The position numbers and the translations under genes are program-made. Below are positions 31,801 to 45,531 of a stretch of DNA of 64,000 nucleotides, one piece after another. The stretch's first letter is position 1; every line of letters begins with the position of its first letter. The stretch is from contig NC_064035.1 of assembly GCF_932526225.1 (NCBI RefSeq), positions 2,975,501 to 3,039,500 of the forward strand, in the 5' to 3' direction. Below the pieces are notes generated by a model. It did not search any database. It worked only from the letters and a program-made list of their open reading frames with translations, and was not told where the DNA came from. The stretch comes from Nematostella vectensis (taxonomy: Eukaryota > Cnidaria > Anthozoa > Actiniaria > Edwardsiidae).

Positions 31801-34800
31801 CTATTACAAGATGTGTGGCATTAACACATGAAGACTATTACAAGATGTGTGGCATTAACACATGAAGACTATGACAAGATGTGTGGCAATAACACATGAA
31901 GACTATTACAAGATGTGTGGCAATAAACCATGAAGACTATTACAAGATGTGTGGCATTAACACATGAAGACTATTACAAGATGTGTGGCATTAACACATG
32001 AAGACTATGACAAGATGTGTGGCAATAACACATGAAGACTATTACAAGATGTGTGGCATTAACACATGAAGACTATTACAAGATGTGTGGCATTAACACA
32101 TGAAGACTATGACAAGATGTGTGGCAATAAACCATGAAGACTATTACAAGATGTGTGGCATTAACACATGAAGACTATTACAAGATGTGTGGCAATAAAC
32201 CATGAAGACTATTACAAGATGTGTGGCATTAACACATGAAGACTATTACAAGATGTGTGGCAATAACACATGAAGACTATTACAAGATGTGTGGCAATAA
32301 CACATGAAGACTATTACAAGATGTGTGGCATTAACACATGAAGACTATTACAAGATGTGTGGCAATAAACCATGAAGACTATTACAAGATGTGTGGCAAT
32401 AAACCATGAAGACTATTACAAGATGTGTGGCAATAACACATGAAGACTATTACAAGATGTGTGGCATTAACACATGAAGACTATTACAAGATGTGTGGCA
32501 ATAACACATGAAGACTATTACAAGATGTGTGGCATTAACACATGAAGACTATTACAAGATGTGTGGCATTAACACATGAAGACTATTACAAGATGTGTGG
32601 CATTAACACATGAAGACTATTACAAGATGTGTGGCAATAACACATGAAGACTATTACAAGATGTGTGGCAATAACACATGAAGACTATTACAAGATGTGT
32701 GGCAATAAACCATGAAGACTATTACAAGATGTGTGGCATTAACACATGAAGACTATTACAAGATGTGTGGCAATAACACATGAAGACTATTACAAGATGT
32801 GTGGCATTAACACATGAAGACTATGACAAGATGTGTGGCAATAAACCATGAAGACTATTACAAGATGTGTGGCATTAACACATGAAGACTATTACAAGAT
32901 GTGTGGCAATAAACCATGAAGACTATTACAAGATGTGTGGCATTAACACATGAAGACTATTACAAGATGTGTGGCAATAACACATGAAGACTATTACAAG
33001 ATGTGTGGCAATAAACCATGAAGACTATTACAAGATGTGTGGCAATAACACATGAAGACTATTACAAGATGTGTGGCAATAACACATGAAGACTATTACA
33101 AGATGTGTGGCATTAACACATGAAGACTATTACAAGATGTGTGGCAATAAACCATGAAGACTATTACAAGATGTGTGGCAATAACACATGAAGACTATTA
33201 CAAGATGTGTGGCAATAAACCATGAAGACTATTACAAGATGTGTGGCATTAACACATGAAGACTATTACAAGATGTGTGGCAATAACACATGAAGACTAT
33301 TACAAGATGTGTGGCAATAACACATGAAGACTATTACAAGATGTGTGGCATTAACACATGAAGACTATTACAAGATGTGTGGCAATAAACCATGAAGACT
33401 ATTACAAGATGTGTGGCAATAAACCATGAAGACTATTACAAGATGTGTGGCAATAACACATGAAGACTATTACAAGATGTGTGGCATTAACACATGAAGA
33501 CTATTACAAGATGTGTGGCATTAACACATGAAGACTATTACAAGATGTGTGGCATTAACACATGAAGACTATGACAAGATGTGTGGCAATAACACATGAA
33601 GACTATGACAAGATGTGTGGCATTAACACATGAAGACTATTACAAGATGTGTGGCATTAACACATGAAGACTATTACAAGATGTGTGACAATAAACCATG
33701 AAGACTATTACAAGATGTGTGGCATTAACACATGAAGACTATTACAAGATGTGTGGCATTAACACATGAAGACTATTACAAGATGTGTGGCATTAACACA
33801 TGAAGACTATTACAAGATGTGTGGCATTAACACATGAAGACTATTACAAGATGTGTGGCAATAACACATGAAGACTATTACAAGATGTGTGGCAATAACA
33901 CATGAAGACTATTACAAGATGTGTGGCATTAACACATGAAGACTATTACAAGATGTGTGGCAATAAACCATGAAGACTATTACAAGATGTGTGGCAATAA
34001 ACCATGAAGACTATTACAAGATGTGTGGCAATAACACATGAAGACTATTACAAGATGTGTGGCAATAAACCATGAAGACTATTACAAGATGTGTGGCAAT
34101 AACACATGAAGACTATTACAAGATGTGTGGCAATAAACCATGAAGACTATTACAAGATGTGTGGCATTAACACATGAAGACTATTACAAGATGTGTGGCA
34201 ATAACACATGAAGACTATTACAAGATGTGTGGCAATAAACCATGAAGACTATTACAAGATGTGTGGCAATAACACATGAAGACTATTACAAGATGTGTGG
34301 CAATAAACCATGAAGACTATTACAAGATGTGTGGCAATAAACCATGAAGACTATTACAAGATGTGTGGCAATAAACCATGAAGACTATTACAAGATGTGT
34401 GGCATTAACACATGAAGACTATTACAAGATGTGTGGCAATAAACCATGAAGACTATTACAAGATGTGTGGCAATAAACCATGAAGACTATTACAAGATGT
34501 GTGGCAATAACACATGAAGACTATTACAAGATGTGTGGCAATAAACCATGAAGACTATTACAAGATGTGTGGCAATAACACATGAAGACTATTACAAGAT
34601 GTGTGGCTCCATATACCTCGAATAGTGTCTCATCGTTTTCGTCGAATGGTTTATTGTCAAGTCTATTTATAAGTTCAGCGACTCCTGCAAAGCAAAACAC
34701 ACTATAAGCGTTTATAGTTCAACGCGCGCTACAGTGGCCACTTTCACAAGGTTTCAAGAAATTTAGCCAAATAGCATGCCTTTCTGGTTAGCTAGAGATG

Positions 34801-37800
34801 GTCATGACCGCACTAGCTAGTGTCGCCTATAAACTTGAACTGGATCAGTACAATTCTATATAATGTGGCTTCCTTGGTAAACATCGACTTCACATCCACA
34901 ATTTTGTTATGCTTACCGATAATTTCAAATTTATTGTTCCTAATTGGCATACAAAGAATTGGTGAAAAACCCTTCTTCTCGACATTAGATGAATCTGCAA
35001 GCTAGAAAACAAAGATTCAGATTAGCAGGATGAAAATATGCTTTATTGTATGATGAACATTGTTCGATGAAGTAATGATAAAGAGTTTTTATTGAATAAA
35101 AAATAACTACCAATTAGAAGGTAATTTTGGCGATGATGATAATAACGAGTATGCTAGAGGCTATAATGTTGGTGTTGATGGTGATGTCGACGAAAATGTT
35201 GACGATGATAATGATTATGATTGTATTGACGACATTTAGATTTCTAGGCAAATACTGGCAGTAACATGCTTTCACTTACGATTTTTTGCACTCTCGTATC
35301 CTGCGACGCATCAGGTATATTCATCGTCTACAACCAATGGAAAACAAAATAAAAAATTATTTAAACGAAAATGAGATTTTTTAAGTGGGAAAAATGTCCC
35401 AAATGTCTACGAGCAGATAGAGGAGGTTTTGCTACCTTTCCTGTAGCAGCAACAAGCTTTGCCACGCGACTTGTAAAAGATCTGTCATTATGCCCTTCGC
35501 TGTAACTGCAAATAAAAGTTCTCGGTTACCTATCATCCATGATGACCATACGATATCAAAAGACGATACCTATCATAAATGAGTACCATACGATATCAAA
35601 AGACGATACCTCTCATAAATGAGTACCATACGATAACAAAAGTCGATACCTAGCACCCATGAGTATACCATACGAAACCAAAAGCAGGATGAAGCCGTAC
35701 CTTGTATTTGAGGTGATACGTCCAGTTGTCTTAAGATTAAATACTCGGCTAAATCGCAATTCCTGGAAAGAAGGATATGGCGTTGAGTGTGCAAGCTTGT
35801 ACAAAACGCACTTTTGCAGTAATTGCGCTAGTGGGGGCAAATGTGATGCTATCTCAGGGTCACTGTTGAGGGTTGTGCGTTGAACGTTCTGTTTATGATT
35901 TCATCGAGTTGCGGTTGATGCTTTTGTTCCTGTTTAGTTTACTACAGTATGTGTCGTTGTTGTTAATGTTGTCGCTGTGTGTTGCTTCCATTGTCATTTC
36001 TTTTGCTTTTGTCGTGGTTGCCGTTGAGACTGTTGTCGTGGTTGTCGTCGTGGGCGTTGTTGTTATTGTTGGGTTGCAACTGTTGTTTAGTTGTCTTCGT
36101 GGTTGTCGTCGTGGCCGTAGCTGTTATCGTTGTGGTTGCTGCGCCTGTTGTCGTCGCTGTTGTAATCGTTGTCTCACCTGGGCGCGATGTTCCGCGGAGC
36201 TATTTCCCAGTACGGGTTGCGTTAACAGTAGAACTGAGCATTTCTCGCACTTGAGCAGCCCCAGCGCTCTCTTCATGATTTTATGTACGACTTTCTCTAG
36301 AGAGGTCTGTTCCTCGAAAATATCATGAACTAACTCAAGTAGCGCCTACAAGAAACAACACGATCTTGTAATAAGATGCTACTATTGGTTTCAGAGTGGG
36401 TCCCTACCCAACCTACCCAACCAGAGGGAAACTAACGCATGCAGCGCCTACAAGTTCATTATTTGTAGTGTGATGTCATTGTCGGTTTGGGAGTCTGGCG
36501 CCCACCAAACCTCAAAAGGGAATCGAAGTTAGTTCAAGTTATTGGATATTATTGATTGTTCCTTCAAAACAATTTCAAATGCAACCTCGATCGTGGTGTG
36601 AAATGCTTACCTAATAATAAAATAATGGTAACACAGTTTAGAAATATCTTAAATATTGGAAATAAAAAAGGAAACATTATTTTCTATTAAACCAGTTTCT
36701 AGGTATAGATTCTGTATTTTAACCCTCAAAGTGATCCCTCTTGAGGGAACGCAAGCCGTCACTAGCTGTTCCGTCACTAGCTGTTCAACCTGTTTTGTTA
36801 CACAGGGGCACGCCAATAGAAAAACGCAGGGTGGCCCGTCAGTTATTTGCTCGGAGCGGTTGAAAATGGCAATCGTTCTCTCGAGTTATAAGCCTAGATC
36901 ATTCCTTTCGGTCCAAATACACGAGTTCTTCAAAGGGTGCCATCAGCAGCCCTACGCGGTATAACGTTTTTAAACCTACCCTGTTTCTGTTGAATTCAAT
37001 CGCAGACAACTCAAACAGCTTGGCATTAGTTATTCCTATCCCACAAAATGTGAGGTACATGTCGCAGACCTGCCAAAACACAACAAAACAACAATAAGAA
37101 CAGGGCGGGAAACTCCCGGTCTCTGATTGGTTTGTTGATAGCACGTGCATCATTGAAACAATGTATCAAGTGAAACAGCTTTCAACAAGGGCTCTCTTCG
37201 AAAGCTTTTCTTCAAACAGTGCAAAAGATTAGTATTGGCATTGATTTTGAACACTTTCTTGTCGACCTGCCGACACCAGGCTTGACTATACAAGCCGGTT
37301 CATTTTTGTACCTTTTCATCTTCTTTGGTAAAAGGGACGCCTCCAGGGTTCTTGTTGATAATCTGAGCAACTCCCACAACCTTTTAAAAGAATCATGGGA
37401 GAGGGGGTGAGTGTATGAGACACTAAATGGCTGTCCTGACACTAAAATTAGGCGGTGACTACAGTACACGTCTGGCAGCCTGAATAAAAAACAAGACAGC
37501 CTCATTTGATCTCGCACAGCTTTGTTCTCTTATTCTAGTGTCAGTGACTTGTTATTTTAAACAATATATAATTTTGAAACATCGATGCAAATATTAAGTT
37601 CCTAGTATTAGAATTTATAGAGCGTATTTTCTATAACCGTTAAGTGCCGAGCTCGAAGAGTAAAATTCTCTGTGTAAAGCGTTTATCAAAAATGCAAAAA
37701 AAGAGAAATATATTGAGATTATTTCGTACTACCGGAAGTCTAGTTTTCAAGACCAGTTCCGGCTGCCGGACGTGTAGTCACTGCAAAAAAGATATGGCGC

Positions 37801-40800
37801 AAAAAAACAAATGTAGGATCAGGATTTAGTTCTAGCCGAAATCTGCGAGCTTCAAGTTAGAATCAGCCGGACGCAAATTGCAGCGCCACAATATCTCAAG
37901 AAAATGATGTGCTTACTCTCACCTCGCCTTCATTGTTTTTAACTGGTTTGCAAAGAAGACTTTTAGTATGATATCCTGTTTGCTTGTCAACATCCTGATT
38001 AAACCTTGGATCCTAAAGACAAAATAAAAAGACTAGTAAACATCCTCTTATGGCTAACTCCTTAGCACATTATAGTGATTGAGTGTTTCAGTTTTTGAAT
38101 ACAGCTATTTCAACATTGAACCACCAACGAACCATTGGTGTTACCTATTTCAATAAAGGTTGCGCCCGCGAATTAATGCATCGTAACCCGCAGTGGTTCA
38201 GGGGTAATGTATAATTGATGAATCCTGGTCTCGGAACGCCATGTGAAAGTTTAGAAGTACATAACTAAGAATGCTAAAGCTTTCTATACCTGTGTTTGTT
38301 TTAATTTACGCTTATTTATGTGATATCCGTGAAGCACTGCGGGTTACGACACAAACATTCTCCTAGTGCAACCTGATTTGCAATAGGTGTATAAACAGAT
38401 GAATCATGTTCCAAAGCCAACCATCCATTAATGCCTGCTGAGACCTGTATTACTGGGGCTATATGCCACTTGATAGGGAACATATCGCAGCTTTGCAGGT
38501 TCACAACGTTAGAGTGGCTTTCATAAGCCAGGGGAATCCCTTTTAGCATTGCACACTCTACGAAATTGAAAATACGATAATTACTAGAAACACTGACACC
38601 CATACAGTACTTACGCTTTGTAAACATTATCCAAATAGCTTGTTTATTTCACACGCATGTTTCAGTGTTTTGTTGGTGTGTGCTCGCATACAACAAGAAC
38701 TTGACCTTTATACACACTTGACTGCTAATTTAATCTCAATAGAAAGACCATATCAAGGACTAGAAGTAGTACTTAGCAATCAGTATAGCCATCAAAAGTT
38801 TAAACAGACGGAAATTAATTTTTTATTGTCCATAACTCGAAGTAGCCGTAAAGCCCAAGGGAGGTACCCAGCTAAACATGGCCAGTAGGAGGGAGGGGAG
38901 GGGATAACACAGCCCAATCTTTTCAACCATCAGAAAAGCGAGGGAAGAAAAGTACGACGTGAAAAAGTCAGAGACCGAGTATTTGCCTTGGTCATTAAGT
39001 GAATATGAAAAATAATAAATTGTGGGTAACACGAGGGAGACTTTGTTGTACTTTTCAGGTAAATTAAATTATCATTTTTGTTTTGAGTTCGCATATTCAA
39101 CATTTCCTATAATGAATAATTTGAAGTTAGTGTTCATTTTTGAACCACTTAAAATTAATAATGAGCTTCATAAAAACGGAAAGGTGAACCAAATGCCTTT
39201 TCATATATCTTACCCTGACACTGCTATTCTTATAAACATAATAACGGAAAACATTACTGTGAGAGATCATTACTAGTTTTTTTTTCTGTCAATACACCAT
39301 CGCTATATGTATCCTCTGATTAGGAATAATAAGAGTTTTACTAACAATTTAAGTTCGTTGTAATAATAATATAAGTCCAATTAATACATTAAAATCAGAA
39401 CTGGTTTATTTTTTTAAAGTCGAGTCGCCCGTGATGAACAAGAGATATCACATTCTCACTGGCAGCGCGGGTAAAGCACTTTGCCAATAAAAATAAAAAC
39501 AAATGACATAACCGTATGCTAAAAAGGCTTTTATAGATGAAGTAACAGTTCACTTGTCGGTAACCCACTAATTTAGTAGCGCTAAAGGACATGAATACAT
39601 TAAAACTCAAAGGGATTTCTAGCACCAATAACATGACACAGGTCACCTGTACGGCAATAATATTCCGCAAAAAAGATCAGTTTATTTAGCCTTTCTCATT
39701 GGAACTTACGATACAAATACAGCGACATCTCATTCAAAACCTCATCTATAACTTATCCCATTTAACGCAAAAAAATATTCTCAGTGGCTACTAACTACAA
39801 GCGAAATTACAAAAGTCGATATTGGCTTGGAAACAAAAGACGCGCCAAACCATTTCGCGAATAAATTCAATGTTTAAAAATATGGCCAACCAAGCAAAGC
39901 AGGGAAAGCTCTTATATTGAAGAAAGAATGAAAGGCTAAGTTTGGGTTGATTGGTTTTGAGCACGAGGTCGTGGTGTAGAGCTGTTTATGCGATCTGTGA
40001 CGGCCATGCACTACTGATAATAATATGACGCGTGTCATCTATACTCCTTGCTATTAATGAATCCGAGGCTGTTTTCGGCTTAGAGTGGGCGTCGTAAGTT
40101 GCATTGCATTATTCGCTCAAAGACGATTGCTCTAAACAACTTGTTGTGGTCATGAAGACCATTTAGAGAAACATGACATGAAAAGTAAACATTAAAGGCG
40201 CATTTGGGAGGAAGAAGCTTTTAGTTCGATGCAAAAGAGAAAAAGCAAAAAAAAAAACTTGTACATCAGGAAGATGAAAATTACTTAAAGGCTAGGTATG
40301 GAGAGACTCGTCTTTTTATGGCGGTTGACAAAGAAAACTAGCAAAGCTCGAAGTACAAGATGGCGAAGGGATGACAAAAACATTAGATTAGTTACTCGAT
40401 GTTATTAACTCACAATGCGCGGCCGTCATAGAGGTTACCAATTCGATATTGTTCTGCTTTGAACTTTAATTTTTCCTGCGTGACAGACATTCAGAGAAAC
40501 AAACATATTTCACTAAAACCCTCGAAGTACTTGTCCGTTTCCTTTCGTGTGAACACTCATTATTTTCAACTGCTAACTCGCCAATAATAGGAAACTAGTG
40601 ACTTTAAACCAAATTTCAATTTCAACGCGAAATTACTGTATCAAGGATTACTACTGCAGGTCGTGGAATCTAGATCTGATGGCAATCGTAAAATAACATC
40701 CAGTAAAGCGCGGAGTTAGCACGTCAACCTAAGCGAAGACTAAATATATTTTCGCATTAATGATTTGGAAAAAGGGCGAAAAGAGCTGTTAATATTCTTT

Positions 40801-42795
40801 TGGAATAAAACACATCGATGTATATTATTTTGAAATATCTAAGCTCAAAACTACTACCACAAATATGAAATAGGCAAACAATAATCAACATAAAATGCTC
40901 GCGAACCGATCCCTCTCGTCCGGAAAAATAGCGATTTTCAGATAGCAGCTAAAGTTGCTAGAGAAGCATTGTGTTGATTATGAGCATTGGAAACAAGAGA
41001 GTACCTATAAGTTATTATTCTGGTTCTAACAATCGCCACGGTAGAAAAAGTAGTACTCGCTCGGCGTCCATGTCACCAGTCGATTTGTTTATTTTTTCTG
41101 CCAGCTTTTGTCTTTTATGGTCTAAAGCCCTTATGCGCCATATACACATCTAAAATGTCAAGCTGTGTACAGCGTATTCATGGTTTTTGTACTAAATTAC
41201 AGCTTTCTTTCGAGTTTAACTATAAAATTTATATAAGGAGCAGCAATGTGTAGTTTTAAATCGAGAGCAATAATGGCTAAAGTCATTATAAACATAACGT
41301 CTCGCAAAATCCGAGAACACCTCAGCTGTCCAAAATGTCGCTTTTTTAACAACTTGCAACGTATAATTAAATGCATTTACTTTATATTTTAGAGATTTGG
41401 AATCAATTTTCCAAGATTTGCTAAAACAAAAGTTGATTAACAATGCAAAAAAGCAATGAATCGTGGTGCCCCAGATAGTAAATGGGCGCTCGCACCGGTA
41501 TGAGGGAGGACCTTAGTCGATTCATCAAAGTAACAATGTTTTAAACCTGCTTAACTTTAGCCATAAAATATTGATGTGTCAAAACCGAGTCAAATACTAT
41601 TATCAAGTAAAGAATAACCAATCTCGTCCCACTATTACTATGCGGCAGAGTGGTAGGATCTTGAGCAGGTCTATTGAGGGTAGCATGCGACCCCATGCGG
41701 CGAAATCACGGAATTGTCTTGCACGATAAGACTACGCCATCCTGGATTATTAAAAAAGCGTGAGACTTAGACACAAAGCGTGCGAGCTCCCTGGACGTCA
41801 AGGGCTACAGAGCGTGAAAGAGCGAGTGTGGTTGACCCGTAATGACTTATTTATATTAAAAAGTTACAAACCGCATAAGCATCAGGTATGTTGACTGTCT
41901 CTCCCGTCTCGGCCGCATAGCCCACCAGCCCTACTCCAAGGGGCACCCGAATCTCTCTCTGATGGTCGATCGCCTCCTTGGCAGATGACACGTTTAGCGA
42001 GCCAATGTGCACGTCAAAAACCTTCGACACCAGCCACTGCTTGCCTTTGGGGCCCTCCACTAGAAACAGTGAACACCGATCAGCGTTCGTCAGAATCCCA
42101 ACATTTACCAATATTTTGTAGCTAAGCGTCTTGAGGTCCAGATCGTTTGCAATATCACGAACAATCTCGAAGAAAAATTCACGTTCATTGCTGTTTTTCA
42201 GGTCGAGTTTTGACTCCTTATTCAAGCCCATGGAAGATGGAAGACGTATTTTTGACTCGATCAGAGGGCCCAGCACATGTTGGTGGCCGCAATTTGGAAG
42301 TGATTTTGTTTTCCGTAATTGTCGTGGAGGGCTTCGTACGCGCTTTATTTTCTCATCTTTCAATTCTTTTACTGTACTTAAGCTCAAGTCAAGCGAATCA
42401 ACAAAACTAGAAGTGACAGCTTTGTACAATAAATGCCTTTTTCTCTCTTCTAGCGAGGACTGCCGTTGAGCGATGGGTTGCCGCTGCGGTTCAGAAAAGC
42501 GCCGGGTAAAGGAAGGAACGACCGGTTGCTCTGATGCGCTCGCTTCGCATTCATTCAAAATCTCCACCGAGTTTCTAAAATGGCACTGTTTTGTCTTGGT
42601 CGATCCATCTGTTTCAACCGTTGGTACATTTGCAGTGGCAATGGTTCGTTGTGCTTTTTCGCGCTTGAGTTTGAGTGCCGTTGATTCTTGCCATAGTTGG
42701 ACCATGCGAGCCGTTGCCTTTCTAACAAAATAATCCTCGGCACAATCTCCATGCTCATCCAGCCACCGTTCGACTTGCTGAAATGTCAAAGTCAT
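22883..42795 (-). CDS. PDE11A: PDE11-type dual-GAF cyclic nucleotide phosphodiesterase
   Basis: Twenty-two coding exons: 42795..41872, 38012..37923, 37380..37312, 37069..36980, 36345..36178, 35762..35701, 35505..35436, 35327..35280, 35001..34917, 34684..34617, 30798..30706, 30409..30359, 30003..29857, 27635..27528, 27321..27212, 26887..26800, 25254..25154, 24867..24790, 24135..24072, 23822..23748, 23400..23317, 22987..22883. They total 2778 nt, 925 aa, close to human PDE11A (933), and all phases agree. PDE11 hydrolyses cAMP and cGMP in the cytosol. Visible: N-terminal [24 protein letters not shown] ([27 protein letters not shown]), GAF-B ([22 protein letters not shown]), metal-binding motifs HNWRHAFN (about 674) and [12 protein letters not shown] (714), [14 protein letters not shown] Asp (825), and the invariant Gln in FFEQGD (850). 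PDE5 is the nearest alternative; FDVHIG and FEEQTSLEK favour PDE11. Introns are loaded with minisatellites. Confidence 0.96.
22981..23240. repeat. 33-bp minisatellite carrying the exon 22 splice acceptor of PDE11
   Basis: About eight copies (AGCACCTAAAACAGAGCAAA core) begin at the exon edge. In coding sense each unit has CTGTTTTAG|GTGCTA, that is the acceptor AG plus the first bases of exon 22. Some copies have lost the AG (for example about 23084 and 23155). Confidence 0.95.
23693..23712. repeat. Poly-G run in PDE11 intron 20
   Basis: Twenty consecutive G on the + strand, 36 bases downstream in coding sense of the exon 20 donor. Confidence 0.95.
24238..24475. repeat. 34-bp CGCGCG-rich minisatellite in PDE11 intron 18
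   Basis: About seven copies with the core AAAAACGCGCGCGGCTATCT followed by CGTACGCGCACC. CpG-dense alternating purine/pyrimidine blocks stand out from the AT-rich surroundings. Confidence 0.93.
25440..26757. repeat. About 75-bp G-rich minisatellite in PDE11 intron 16
   Basis: About 17 copies. Each has GGGAGAAGAGGGGGGAGGGG followed by an AT-rich half (TTGTATTTGCTAGGAGGAAT, ATTGATTGTAAAATGACAAC). The G-run length varies between copies. It fills most of the intron between exons 16 and 17. Confidence 0.96.
27628..29335. repeat. 41-bp minisatellite carrying the exon 14 splice acceptor of PDE11
   Basis: About 41 copies of a 41-base unit (AGCACCTAAAACAAGCAGCG followed by ACCTCCCAGTTACGCACCAT). In coding sense the unit contains TTGTTTTAG|GTGCTGA, the acceptor plus exon 14 start. 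Copies near the exon read CACCTAAAAC and keep the AG. Most distal copies read CACGTGAAAC, which removes the AG. Confidence 0.97.
31066..34607. repeat. Giant 34-bp minisatellite in PDE11 intron 10
   Basis: About 104 nearly identical head-to-tail copies (core CATGAAGACTATTACAAGAT then GTGTGGCAATAACA) over 3.54 kb. Variation is almost confined to one spot (CAATAACAC, CATTAACAC or CAATAAACC) plus a rare TTAC/TGAC change. The array ends 10 bases from the end of exon 10 (34617). Confidence 0.98.
35545..35690. repeat. About 41-bp repeat beside PDE11 exon 6 donor
   Basis: Three to four diverging copies of CATACGATATCAAAAGACGA plus ATACCTATCATAAATGAGTA end close to the exon 6 donor at 35700. Confidence 0.8.
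35950..36170. repeat. GTT/GTC-rich low-complexity tract next to PDE11 exon 5
   Basis: Imperfect trinucleotide repetition (GTTGTCGTGGTTGTCGTCGT type) reaches the exon 5 donor region. It creates a spurious Val/Leu-rich frame on the + strand. Confidence 0.8.
38013..41871. other. PDE11 intron 1, no feature seen
   Basis: A 3.9-kb AT-rich intron between exon 1 and exon 2. Frames on either strand lack domain character, and I saw no tandem array or clear mobile element. Confidence 0.45.
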
Positions 42796-45530
42796 GGCTC
42801 GATTCCCTTGTCCATTCTTAATGTTGGAGCTAGCTTAGTGCTCATCGCATCTGCGAACACAAGCCATAAACCTCTTGTTCTCAGTAGCCAAGCTCGTGAG
42901 CGATCGCCGCTGCACTAGTCGATCGCGCATGTATGCCTAATGTAAACAAATAGATGACGCTTAATTATGACAAACCGAGATGTCTTGCTAATATAACGCT
43001 AGCTTACTGGCACAATCTCGCGCTGAAGCATAAATCCCAAGAGTATTCGGTGATCCCACAACAATTATACGGATAGATCAAACAGCAACCCTATAACAAA
43101 GCGGTCCATAAATCTCGTTGGCCAAGCGTGTCAGGGAACGGTCGTTACTTCGCTAAGTGTGGACGGACGAAGTGCTCGAGCGTAGCTTCACAACAATCCT
43201 ATACTGATCAGCGACCTTTTAGCACGATTCCCTCTTCCAGCCTTGTCCGACATAAAATAATCAAGCGTATTTATTGCCGTTTTGTCTTTAACAATAACAC
43301 CGAGAAATATAACTTGGCTTTACTCTCTTCAAATATTACTCTAGGTCACGTGAGTCCATTCAGCTGTGCCACCTGGCCTGCCTAGCCTGATTATTTCTGT
43401 AAAGCGATGATTGAAACACTACGGGTTATAAACCTGTACTTCTATTCTGCTGTTTATCCAAGTAGCGTTGTTTTTTTTCACACCCGTGTTCATGATTCCA
43501 ACACCTATTTTATGTTCTTAGCTCTTATTACAGGGTGCGGAGGTTTTTTTTTTACATAAACGCGCGGTTTAAGCTAACAAGTCATTTATTATACGTAATT
43601 AAATCAAAAGATCCATCGGCCCAAAAGAAGAGAAATCAAATCCAAAAGTTTAGCTTGGCTTTTTCAGCATTCATCATCGTTTTCGATGTTATGAGAAGCA
43701 CTATAATTCAACTTGACTGGAAATTAAGTACCAGCTAGCTACCTATGGGAAAATGGTCCGCTAATAAGCGAATCTCCAGTCAACCTCCCCCCTCTCCACA
43801 CAGCCCAAAATCCTGGCTTCGGCCCTGTAAATAGTCATATCAGATTGTTCGACCAATAGTAATTATAAGTAGCGTTAAAATGTTTCGATACTAAGGAATT
43901 TTATCTATATTTCTGTATTATTTTAGTTGACTTTACAACTCATTTTCTCCGGTTCTCCATATTATTTCCAATTTTTGAGCGCGATATATGGAATTTGTCC
44001 CCCCCTACGCCCCCAATGGCGAGGGAAGTGTAAGATTATAAGTAATGAATGCCCAAATATTCCACTTTTTGTCTCGAATGGCACACGAGCCATCTTTAGA
44101 TAGCGCACATATCAGCATATTTTAGGTTAGTTTTCTTATTTTTGAACACGAAAGATATGCACGTGCGAGACTGAGCACAGGAGGGCAAAAGGCTAAAGGC
44201 GGCGACACGAAAGATATGCACGTGCACGTGCGCGACAGAAAGCAGAATGAAATGCTAGAGGCGGCAATATATTATGCCGAGGTCACAGCGTGCTGTGTAT
44301 GATGACGAAATTACCGGACTACTAGGGCAACACGCTAATTCCCAATAGACGCAAGCGGGAAAAAGACCCCGTTATTTTTCAGTCTACATCTCCTCAGCGA
44401 GCTGTGAGTGGCGTAACCGACTAAGACAGGGCTGGGTTCCTGGTTATATTGCCTCCCCATTAATGCGCGGGTACCTCAGGTTCCTTTGTGTTGTACAGTT
44501 CGCTAGATAGCGGTGCTGGAGCCGAAATCTCCAGCTTAGCCGTAAAGCTTAGCTTTCATACTGTGTTTCAGCGCATTTCTGGAAGTATGGTCTATTTTTC
44601 TTTTCTTCTCGTTTTACCTGGTCTGAGGAGGTTCGATCCTCGGGTATTGGCTTTACCTTTTTTTCTATTACTTATCAGTATTTTTTATGGCTTCATCAAA
44701 TTTCCTTTCCTTTCTGTTCTTTGTTATACTCCATGCGCTAGGGAAGACCGCTTTTTGACGGCCGAGTAAGGTGCTCTTGGGCCCAACCCTACGCGGCTCG
44801 TTCGATTATCCTTCTAAAGCGATCTGTGTTATTTTTAAAACAACCAAAGTGATCCTTAGTTTTCGCCACTAAGGTTTGCCTCTCACTTGAATGCAGGCCA
44901 AAGCAGGACTGGAGGGCAAGCGCTTGGCGCTCGTGCTTGGCCAGTCCCATAGGTATCTACACTCCGTATCCGACGATGAGGCCGCTTGATTTATTACCAT
45001 GGCAAATAAATCACAGCGCGCGTACTATTCCAGTCATATAATATATTTCTAAATTGTTTGTATGTCAGCGGTTTTCTGTGAACGACAGGTAGCCCCTCCC
45101 TCCACTCCAAATATTGTGACAACTCCGCCGTCTTTGCTCAAAATTCACCCGTTAGGATCATTGTCAATCTAAAGGCGGGCACTCGTCTTAGCAGTTGCTA
45201 AGGCTTCGAGGACTCACTTCTTTTGGTTCTAAGAACAATGGAAAATAGGACCAACAAACATTTCCAATAAACATTTATTCTTGACTCAAATTCTGATATA
45301 TATTTCATTGTTTTCATGTTAAAAACGACTTGTGCACCTTAACAGTTAAATATAAATTTCAATTATTTAGGGCCGGCCGCATTTGATATCTGACTGGTCA
45401 GTAACGATGGTCCCCTAAAAAGTTATAAAAACAAAATTCTTGGCTTAAAGCGCAGTGACATTCACAGAAAAAATCGAGCAAGCCTCCTGGCCACGACAAA
45501 GAATCGTGATGAACAGAAAAAAAATGATAC
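42796..45530. other. PDE11 upstream intergenic region
   Basis: It should contain the PDE11 5' UTR and promoter. I saw no coding exon. A 60-bp near-duplication with GACACGAAAGATATGCACGT lies at 44144-44270. Confidence 0.45.
44144..44270. repeat. Tandem duplication of about 60 bp
   Basis: ACACGAAAGATATGCACGTG occurs at about 44146 and again at 44206, followed in both copies by a related purine-rich segment ending in GAGGCGGC or AAAGGCGGC. Confidence 0.7.
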
Positions 45531-45531
45531 C

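Noticed and set aside
35873-36328. 151-codon Val/Leu-rich + strand frame
   Set aside because: Antisense to PDE11 exon 5 and a GTT-rich low-complexity tract.
38316-38627. 103-codon minus-strand frame inside PDE11 intron 1
   Set aside because: No similarity to PDE domains, and exons 1 and 2 already join in phase without it.
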